A stretch of 21,132 bases of DNA from a virus. A program made the translations under genes and the position numbers. This document shows, piece by piece, positions 5,877 through 13,000 of the stretch (position 1 is its first letter; each line of letters starts with the position of its first letter). The notes beneath the pieces were generated by a model. The model worked only from the letters and a program-made list of their open reading frames with translations. It searched no databases and was not told where the DNA came from. The DNA is taken from positions 1 to 21,132 of IMG/VR virus record IMGVR_UViG_3300023179_000592, one strand, 5' to 3'.

Positions 5877-5943
5877 GGTGTTTTTTACTCTGCCTGTTAG
5901 TACTAGTGATGATCCCATGTGTGTGTCCTGTTATTTGCTAATT

Positions 5944-6504
5944 TTATCCAACAACCAGTACTGAATAATTATATCCCTCTTTCATATCAATAAGCGGGAA
6001 AGCGGGAGAAGTTGAATATGTGCTAATATGAACATCAAAATAAGTTGTGGTTTTGCTACCTTGCTTTGCCCAGACTATTCCCGTACCTTCCGATGCGTTG
6101 TTTGCTTCTCCATACACACAGTAGTTTGCGTTTGGCATAGGAGTAGAAAATGTAAATCTATATGTGGGGGTACTACCAACAAGAAATCGTGTCACAGAAG
6201 CAATATTTCCACTATTCAAAATAGTCGGGTTTGTGCCAGCAGCATTTGCAAGCACATAACAAAATGCTCTTGCACCAAATAGCGGAGCGGTTCCACTTGG
6301 AGCAGCAAATGTGGCATCGCCAAGAACCATTCCACTACTAGCCTTGATGTTACCAACCACATCCAAAGCGGCAGAAGGGCCAGTAGTTCCAATACCCACA
6401 TTTCCGCCTGCACCTATAACCAACCGATCAGCCTGATTGGTGCGGAAGGTGAGTGCGTCAGAGTCGCTTGGTGGTTGTATAGTTTTGGTTTTGAGTGTGC
6501 TCAT
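5944..6504 (-). CDS. Short fibre/adhesin protein, 186 aa (MSTLKT family)
   Basis: Probable receptor-binding fibre component. It begins MSTLKTKTIQPPSDSDALTF, the start module shared with the 333- and 428-aa neighbours, followed by RLVIGAGGNVGIGTTGPSAA (about 28-47), a motif common in trimeric fibre shafts. The C-terminal about 110 residues (from GARAFCYV) look like a compact beta domain, possibly a lectin-type tip (YRFTFSTPMPNANYCVYGEA). There is no S74 chaperone. It begins 12 nt after the stop of the 428-aa gene with no clear Shine-Dalgarno, so it may depend on coupling. It is the last gene of the fibre cluster. Confidence 0.8.
   Translation of the reverse strand: MSTLKTKTIQPPSDSDALTFRTNQADRLVIGAGGNVGIGTTGPSAALDVVGNIKASSGMVLGDATFAAPSGTAPLFGARAFCYVLANAAGTNPTILNSGNIASVTRFLVGSTPTYRFTFSTPMPNANYCVYGEANNASEGTGIVWAKQGSKTTTYFDVHISTYSTSPAFPLIDMKEGYNYSVLVVG
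6377..6408 (-). repeat. 32-bp direct repeat, copy 1 (GGNVGIGTTGP coding)
   Basis: Identical to 8353-8384 by eye. It encodes GGNVGIGTTGP within the 186-aa fibre gene; the other copy is in the 333-aa gene. The same motif in two fibres at exact DNA identity suggests recent duplication or exchange. Confidence 0.85.
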
Positions 6505-6516
6505 GGGTGTTTTGCT

Positions 6517-7803
6517 TTATAGTTCTGCGGAAAGATCAATTCCAGCCTGTGCATTAGCAATGATTTGAAATCCGCCAGTACTTGTTACTTTGACAGAAAT
6601 ATACCCATTTGTTGGACTTGCAGCGACAAGTCCACCACCAGTAGGAATGTAACAATTGCTAAGAGTAAGACTAGAATAATATGTTGTTGATGGCGTTATC
6701 CTCATAGGAGAGAAATTAAAAGTCTGTACACATCCAGCATTTGTTTCATTATAACCGGCATAATTAAAGTAAATAAGCCGTTGAAAATACCTAGAACACA
6801 ACGCTTGCTCAACTTGATGCGGTCGTAATTCAAATGGAGTAGCAACACTGCCTAATTCCCATTGAACTCCAGTAATATCCAAATATCCACCCGAAAATCC
6901 TGCTATTTGTACACCTGTCCCGTCAGTATACGGGGAAAATCCGGCATATGCCCCACTTCTTGTTTGCCATGTGTTTCGTGTTCCGTAACCACTTAGACCA
7001 GCACCAATATTGAATCCTAAATACGCAAACCCGTGATTTATTCCGTTTATATTTGGCCCACCACCAATTCCACTGTCTATTGCAGAATTATAATTCCATG
7101 CTCCACTAGAAGAATCAGTATCACCGGGAATTGTCACAGATTTATATTCCCATGTGTTTGCGGAATTTATGGTGTACGGAAACAAATACCCTCTGGTTCC
7201 AGTACTATATGATGATACATTTCCTTCAAATATTCCTGTTCGGTTTGATCGTGCCCAAAAAGACACAGTGGTTGTTTTTGCTGTGGATTTACCGTAGTCA
7301 AAATCGGCAATATTAGACGCTTCGATTGGCTGAAAAATAGTAGACACAGAAGCATTGTTGGCAAATTGTGCTGTTGCTCCACTCAAAATTCGTGTATACG
7401 AATTAAATCCCGGTGGGGGTGATGCTGTAACACCCCCAATAAACCAAAAAGTTATACCGGGAGAACGCTGAAAATACCACATATCATAAGTTTTATTAGT
7501 GGTTTGTGATGTTATGTTAACAGTTCCCATAGTCATTCCAAAACCATTAAAAACGGGATTGGTTGTAATTGCTCGTTGATTTATCCGCATGTCACCGTTG
7601 ATTATGCGGTTTCTAAAAGTGAAAGGACTGCTCATGGCTACGGTGCCGTTTACAAAAACCGTTCCAGCAAAAGATGAGGTTGCACCAGAACAGATTCCAC
7701 CGGGAAAAGTGGCACCCTGTGTAAACACCATGTTTCCGTCAACGGTGATGCTGCCTGCGGTTGAGCCTACGGGTTCTATTCTGTTGGTTTTTAGTGTGCT
7801 CAT
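6517..7803 (-). CDS. Tail fibre/adhesin with jelly-roll carbohydrate-binding-like region, 428 aa
   Basis: Probable host-recognition fibre. Order: start module MSTLKTNRIEPVGSTAGSIT; a short shaft (GNMVFTQGATFPGGICSGAT); then FRNRIINGDMRINQRA (about residues 62-77), which marks a widespread class of phage fibre C-terminal domains. That domain continues through YDMWYF, VSFWARSNRTG and ITGVQWELGSVATPFELRPH to ALCSRYFQRL near residue 340, a beta-sandwich pattern of sugar-binding type. The last about 90 residues form a further beta region ending QAGIDLSAEL. No S74 domain. It begins 8 nt after the 333-aa gene with no visible Shine-Dalgarno. The ligand is unknown. Confidence 0.85.
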   Translation of the reverse strand: MSTLKTNRIEPVGSTAGSITVDGNMVFTQGATFPGGICSGATSSFAGTVFVNGTVAMSSPFTFRNRIINGDMRINQRAITTNPVFNGFGMTMGTVNITSQTTNKTYDMWYFQRSPGITFWFIGGVTASPPPGFNSYTRILSGATAQFANNASVSTIFQPIEASNIADFDYGKSTAKTTTVSFWARSNRTGIFEGNVSSYSTGTRGYLFPYTINSANTWEYKSVTIPGDTDSSSGAWNYNSAIDSGIGGGPNINGINHGFAYLGFNIGAGLSGYGTRNTWQTRSGAYAGFSPYTDGTGVQIAGFSGGYLDITGVQWELGSVATPFELRPHQVEQALCSRYFQRLIYFNYAGYNETNAGCVQTFNFSPMRITPSTTYYSSLTLSNCYIPTGGGLVAASPTNGYISVKVTSTGGFQIIANAQAGIDLSAEL

Positions 7804-7808
7804 GTGTG
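7766..7808 (-). repeat. 43-bp direct repeat, copy 2 (start of 428-aa fibre gene)
   Basis: Intact copy of the repeat at 5826-5868, covering the ATG and first 13 codons of the 428-aa gene. Confidence 0.9.
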
Positions 7809-7811
7809 TTC

Positions 7812-8813
7812 TTATTTAGCCTTCAGTTGTGAGATTTCCGCTGCCTGTGCATCCACGATTGCTTTTAGTTCTTTGATTGCTGCGGTAAGAACAGGAACAA
7901 CTCTAGATAAATCGACTGATTGTGGATTAATATTTCCGTGTTCATCAACTGCGTCTTTTTCTCCTGTGACCGCAAGCGGAACTACTTCCGCAAGTTCGTG
8001 AGCAACAAACCCTTCCCCATAGGAATCATCAATCTTCCATGTATACGACGAAGGTTTCAACATCATAACTCTAGTTAATGCTCCAGTCAAATGTGTTGGA
8101 TTGTTTTTCAACCTATAATCAGAACTTGTACCATAAGTAGTGCTACTGCTGGTTGTTGTGATAAGTCCTACCTGCGTCGTTCCATCCTTGTACATAAATC
8201 TACAAGGATGAGTTGCTGTATCAAGTGAACCCGGTTGTTGTGTGAATTGTATTCCATATCCGTAAGTAGTCGCATATCCTTCAACTAAAAGTTTAGTTTG
8301 GTTATTTGTATTATAAAATCGACCAGTTCCTTTCACATCAAGATCATAAATTGGGCCAGTAGTTCCAATACCCACATTTCCGCCCACAGGATTCAATGCC
8401 AACCCGCGTTGAGTATCGTCGCTGTTTTGTACCTGTAACCACGCAGCCGAAGTGCCTGCGTTTCCAAAAAACAGTGTGATATCGTTTCCACTTGGTTTTA
8501 TAAAAGCATTTGACCGACTACGGGTTCCACTATAATTTCCCTGAACAGGACTCAATACACTTGTATTGGTGTGCACCACATCTAATGCTGTGTATTTGGT
8601 TGATCCAATACCACCACCAACCAAAATTCCACCCTGAAAACGAGTGGTGCTTGAGAAATTCACTTCACCTGCAAAAGTTGTGCCAGTAGTGCTTGCCACC
8701 AGCATTTGCCCGTTGTCTTGAATACGAAACCGCTCTACATCTGCACCTGTTCTAAAAATCAGGTGGTTTCCAATCAGCGTGGGTTGTACCGAATCAGTTT
8801 TTAGTGTGCTCAT
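7812..8813 (-). CDS. Tail fibre protein with C-terminal S74 intramolecular chaperone, 333 aa
   Basis: Trimeric fibre with a self-cleaving folding domain. It starts MSTLKTDSVQPTLIGNHLIF, then has repeated beta-shaft motifs including NPVGGNVGIGTTGPIYDLDV (about 138-157). The C-terminal about 110 residues are a Peptidase_S74/endosialidase-type chaperone: SSDYRLKNNP (about 228-237) carries the Ser/Lys dyad, followed by LKPSSYTWKIDDSYGEGFVA, HELAEVVPLAV, and a terminal coiled coil (LTAAIKELKAIVDAQAAEIS). In this family the chaperone trimerises the fibre and then cuts itself off. AGAGGAAA precedes ATG 8813. It is the only gene of the cluster with this domain. Confidence 0.9.
   Translation of the reverse strand: MSTLKTDSVQPTLIGNHLIFRTGADVERFRIQDNGQMLVASTTGTTFAGEVNFSSTTRFQGGILVGGGIGSTKYTALDVVHTNTSVLSPVQGNYSGTRSRSNAFIKPSGNDITLFFGNAGTSAAWLQVQNSDDTQRGLALNPVGGNVGIGTTGPIYDLDVKGTGRFYNTNNQTKLLVEGYATTYGYGIQFTQQPGSLDTATHPCRFMYKDGTTQVGLITTTSSSTTYGTSSDYRLKNNPTHLTGALTRVMMLKPSSYTWKIDDSYGEGFVAHELAEVVPLAVTGEKDAVDEHGNINPQSVDLSRVVPVLTAAIKELKAIVDAQAAEISQLKAK
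8353..8384 (-). repeat. 32-bp direct repeat, copy 2 (GGNVGIGTTGP coding)
   Basis: Second copy of 6377-6408, inside the S74-bearing fibre gene. Confidence 0.85.
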
Positions 8814-8822
8814 GGTTTCCTC

Positions 8823-9902
8823 TTATAGTATTACCAAACTTCCGCCGGTTTCAACGGTGAGAGTGGCACCTGATGCCACAGTCAAGGTTCCACTCAAGAA
8901 AGCGTTTTCATCGCCTCCAATTGAACCACAAACGCCAGCGGGAACGATTATGTTCTTGTTCACGAAGAATCCGCCGAACGGAATGCGTACATCTCCTGCA
9001 ACTTCTAGTTTTCCGCGAGCAGCACTGGAACCAGTTCCATGTGGAAGAATGCGTGCACCAATGTTTTGTCCAGTAACACCAATTCCTACATTTCCAAGCA
9101 CATACGCACCACCACAAACACCTAATGTGCCTGCACTATAACCTGCGGCAGTGCTGTAGTGGAACAAGAAACTGCTTGTTGCACCGGGTGCGCCGCCCTG
9201 ATTGTACTGAACCTGCGTGTCTGTTCCTGTTACGCCGTCAGCGGCTTTCCAAAACAAGTTTCCAGAACCATCTGTTCCAAGAACCTGACCGTTGCTTCCG
9301 TCACCATTTGGAAGTGTCCATCCCTTTGTAGACGATATTATTTGTGGTGCTTGGAACGAAAGGTAATTTGTATTCGTAGAATCGTATAAACGGAGAGGGG
9401 TACTCTTCAATATTTGCAACTGACCGTATACTCTGGTCAATGCGTTTCCGGTAGTTTCGTTCCCTAAAAACACATTTCCTGCAAAAGTAGCCCCGCCTAC
9501 AACATACAGCGTTCCGGCAGCACACACACCCGATGCAAACCGTGCAATTCCAGAAACATTTAGAGTGGACGCAAGCGTTGTTCCGCCGTTTACCGTCAGG
9601 TTTCCGCCTACGGTTGCACCAGATCCAACCCACAGATTCGCAGTGCTTATTCCGGAAGTAAATCGCAAATACGAAGTAAATGTATGACCCGTGGGCACAG
9701 TTTCCTGTATGAATGCTCTCCATCCACCTGTGTTTCCGTATGTGGCACCGATGGAAGCACTGTCAAGAGCATCGTACACACGCAGTTTGTTCAATTTATA
9801 GATCGCGGTGTTGGTGGTGTCCCTCCAATAATTGAAAGTATCCCCCAATTCTACTTCTGGGATGGTGTATGTGTTTAGGTCTGGTCCTGTGCTGCCGGGC
9901 AT
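8823..9902 (-). CDS. Fibre/structural protein with repetitive beta-rich shaft, 359 aa
   Basis: Probable tail fibre or fibre-attachment protein. The N-terminus (MPGSTGPDLNTYTIPEVELG, then DTFNYWRDTTNTAIYKLNKL) is distinct from the MSTLKT start and may be the virion-docking segment. From about residue 85 the protein is made of short repeats such as LWVGSGATVGGNLTVNGGTT, LYVVGGATFAGNVFLGN and LTVASGATLTVETGGSLVIL, as in beta-helical shafts. WTLPNGDGSNGQVLGTDGSG followed by NLFWKAADG is common in aquatic phage fibres. It is cysteine-bearing in a recurrent GVC context. There is no chaperone domain. It begins 3 nt after the 58-aa gene and 9 nt separate its stop from the next start. Confidence 0.85.
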   Translation of the reverse strand: MPGSTGPDLNTYTIPEVELGDTFNYWRDTTNTAIYKLNKLRVYDALDSASIGATYGNTGGWRAFIQETVPTGHTFTSYLRFTSGISTANLWVGSGATVGGNLTVNGGTTLASTLNVSGIARFASGVCAAGTLYVVGGATFAGNVFLGNETTGNALTRVYGQLQILKSTPLRLYDSTNTNYLSFQAPQIISSTKGWTLPNGDGSNGQVLGTDGSGNLFWKAADGVTGTDTQVQYNQGGAPGATSSFLFHYSTAAGYSAGTLGVCGGAYVLGNVGIGVTGQNIGARILPHGTGSSAARGKLEVAGDVRIPFGGFFVNKNIIVPAGVCGSIGGDENAFLSGTLTVASGATLTVETGGSLVIL

Positions 9903-9905
9903 GGA

Positions 9906-10082
9906 TTAGTCCTTGTGTTTGCTCTCTAAACGGGCAATCCGTTCCTGTAGTTTATCTATCTGGTCTTGGAGAGCAGTAAGCCGAGACTGCACTCCATTTT
10001 TTTCATTCAGGTCAGCAATGGCTCGGGTGTCTCGCAGCAACACCCCCCTGCCTTCAGGATTTTTTACATATTTAACGCTCAT
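9906..10082 (-). CDS. Small coiled-coil protein, 58 aa
   Basis: Reads MSVKYVKNPEGRGVLLRDTR, then AIADLNEKNG and a heptad-like helix QSRLTALQDQIDKLQERIAR LESKHKD. ATG 10082 overlaps the TGA of the 1791-aa gene as ATGA, and the TAA (9908-9906) lies 3 nt before the 359-aa fibre ATG, so it is embedded in the translation chain. The coiled coil (about residues 29-55) could trimerise a fibre or act as a connector or assembly factor. No family recognised. The frame, overlap and heptads make it a credible gene despite its size. Confidence 0.78.
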   Translation of the reverse strand: MSVKYVKNPEGRGVLLRDTRAIADLNEKNGVQSRLTALQDQIDKLQERIARLESKHKD

Positions 10083-13000
10083 ACGCTTCTGAAACTACAC
10101 ATACGGAAGTTGCGAACTGCGGGGCTTATAGCATAAGTCTTGGCAGAACCGCTGTTCTGTGTGGTGAACATGAGCAGCACTTGATACGCACGAACGGTGG
10201 AAGCCGTATTTGAACCAAACCATGTCCATTCGGTGTGGCGGAAATCGTATTCGTTGCGAGAAGCGTGCCCAGAGTTCGCAAAACTTGGAGTGCTAGTATA
10301 CGGATACTTGGGGCTACCAAATCCTGCAACAGCAGTCATCTGCACCCACGGCTTGTTGAACAAGTCGTTTTCACCACGATCCGACCAACGCACCCATGCA
10401 CGAACAGCAGAGTTGAATGGGCAGCAAATTTCAGCGGTTGCAAACACACCATTAGACACCAAATCTTCAGGCAGGGTTATGGCTTTGGTGACATACGAAG
10501 AAGTAGGCGTTGTGCTGCTGATTGTGTTTGGGTTGCTGACTGTTGTAAGCAGCATTTCAGCACCCATTCCAAAGAACAGTCCAGCGTCCACCACAGGAGA
10601 AGTGTAGAATTTAGTGGTTGGTTTGGTTAATGCAAACTGTAGTGTTTCTGATGCAGTATAAACAGAGGACAAGTATGTGTTCTGTCCGTTATACACCGTC
10701 AAAGGTGATGTTCCGTCGTGGTCAACTTTAATGCTGTATCCACATTCTTGTGGTGTAATCACAGGTGCACTGATTTTTAGAACCTGACAGTTGGCTACAT
10801 CAAGAGGATTTCCGGTGTATGTAACTGTAGCAGATGATGCGTTGTTTGGGAATTGGCAAATATCCAATCCAAACGCAATATCTGTGGACAGGTTTTGAAC
10901 TGCTGCACCAATTGTTTGTGGCTGGTACAAGGTTCCCACAAACGGGCTGTTGGATCGACCAGTGTTGGTGAGATTTATTCCACTGTCATTGGCTCGGAGT
11001 TCGTAATTCTTGCTGTTGGTGTGAACCGCAATAGCGTACTCACCCGGTTCCAAATACACAGGTGAACTAAACTCAAATGTGGTTCCAAGAGGAGTAGTAG
11101 ATGTTCCAACAAGTCCTGTATTAACCTGCGAAGGCAATTTAGTGACTGTAGAGAACGGGAACGAAACACTGGGTGACGGATACCCGTTCACGGTTGGACG
11201 CAACTGCACAGTAACAGGCAGAGTGCTGTCTTTCTCTGCAAAATACAGAGTAACACTCTTTGCAAACACGCCTTCAGGATACGCTTTCTTGTCCACAATA
11301 AATGTCTGGCAAAGAGGATCAATCCACCTGTTGTTTTGAATGGTGTCTTGAATATTATCGTAAGACACCTCTCGGTTGAACGGGTCTTTGATAATACCTT
11401 CGCTTGTAACAGTTTGACGGCGATATTCAGGATTGCGTGTAGAGTACACACCGTCAACCCGTTGATTCACTGTGCCTGTGCAGTAGAACACCTTGTCTGC
11501 TGCTTGTGTGGCATTCTGAACGGTTGCATTGTCTGTGATGCGAATTGCCTTTTCACCAGACAGATTGCTACCAAGAGTAAACGCAAAAGTCACACCCACA
11601 GTTCCGTTTGCGTTTGCAGTAAGTCCAGTCTTTACTGCCTTGCCGTCCACATACAGAACCAAACCCGTGGAGTTTGGACGCATTCCGTATGCAGTAATTC
11701 CAATGTTAGCAGACGAAGCAGGAATATACGGCACAACCGTTCTGTCTACAATACGGTTGTCTAGTGTCTTGTATCGGTTTCGTCCAACCATTCTACTAGA
11801 AGAAATAAGGTTTCCTACCTTTTCTTCAACCGATACAGCACTACGAGAAACTGCTGTTCTTTCGTTTCCTGAATTGATATTTGGAATGCTTGTGGAAACA
11901 TTGTTGGTTCGTGGTGCTTCAAGCGTTCGCTTTAGCACATCATCTTTTTGTTCAGTGCGAATCTGACTGCCCGACCACAGGTATTCCCAGTCGTTCCATT
12001 GTGTACCAAATCCCTTTGTGGCATTTGCGTTGGAAGCAACCCAGTTGTCGTTCTCTAGCAGATTATTTGAGTACACAACAGGACGAATACTGGTATCAAA
12101 CTGTGTTTCGTACTGTTTGGAAATATCAATAAAGCCCAACCAATTTACGGTTCCTGTGGGATTGATTTTGATGGTTTTATTGTAGCCGTCAGCATCAATC
12201 AAGGGAGTGGTGCTGTATCTAAAAGTAATCAAACCATCAGGAGACACGAAAGAATTTAATGTAACACCATTGATAGCAGTTATAGATAGAGGATTGTGCA
12301 AGAACAGCGGTCGCATCTCGCAGTAGTCGTAATCAACCGAGCATCGGTGGTTGGGGTCTGCCACATCTCCACCAGCGTGACCAAAGAAATCGTCTGTGAA
12401 TATTGAAGTCTTGATTGGCTCTGTGGTAACAGAGAATACAGATGTGGATGCTCCAAGTGTTCCACCAATCACAGAGTATGCGTCTATTGCTAATTTGATG
12501 GAGTTGGAATCCAATTCTGCCTCTGACGCACTCAATTTAGTGAACGATTCCACATTGTCTATTCGCTTTTCAATATTGTTAATGTCTGACATGGTGAACC
12601 GACGAACATCGTTTCTATTCACAACCACATCATTTGCACTATGTGTGTAAGCAGGAACAGTAAGAGTTGCAATTGTGAGAGCATTCTCTGTTTCGGCAGG
12701 TGATTCTGGAGCAAGATCAGGCACACCAGAATCTATGGCAAAAGATGTGGACAGGTCTGATGGATTAATCTTTAGGCTGATTCTGTCGATTCGTGGCAGG
12801 TAGTTGGCCCATGTTGCTCCTGTTGCCTGATTCACATCAAAACCTTCAAAAATTCCGTAAGGCTTGGACACTATGGCATCAAAAGTTGTGCCGCTGTGGC
12901 GGAAATCTATGCAGTTAGCAAGCGAAACAGTTCTGCCTGTTCGTGGATTGGTGAACAGAGGAATTTCTTCGTAGGTCATTCCCGCAGACGAAGTTGCCCA

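Larger units (their letters stand above)
5668..5943 (-). other. Intergenic spacer between the fibre cluster and the neck genes
   Basis: This 276-nt stretch is the longest gap in the window. It contains the truncated MSTLKT gene start (5813-5863), late-promoter-like motifs at 5810-5817, 5869-5876 and more weakly 5684-5691, and the gp13 ribosome binding site. I see no convincing hairpin terminator or RNA gene. Outside the remnant all minus-strand frames close quickly. It looks like a recombination scar reused as the leader of the neck operon. Confidence 0.6.

Noticed and set aside
5715-5900. Plus-strand open frame in the spacer
   Set aside because: It runs antisense through the fibre remnant and repeat, has no ribosome site, and would be the only plus-strand gene in the window.
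10197-11966. Plus-strand open frames of 130-145 codons
   Set aside because: They are antisense shadows of the 1791-aa structural gene with no recognisable domains or ribosome sites.
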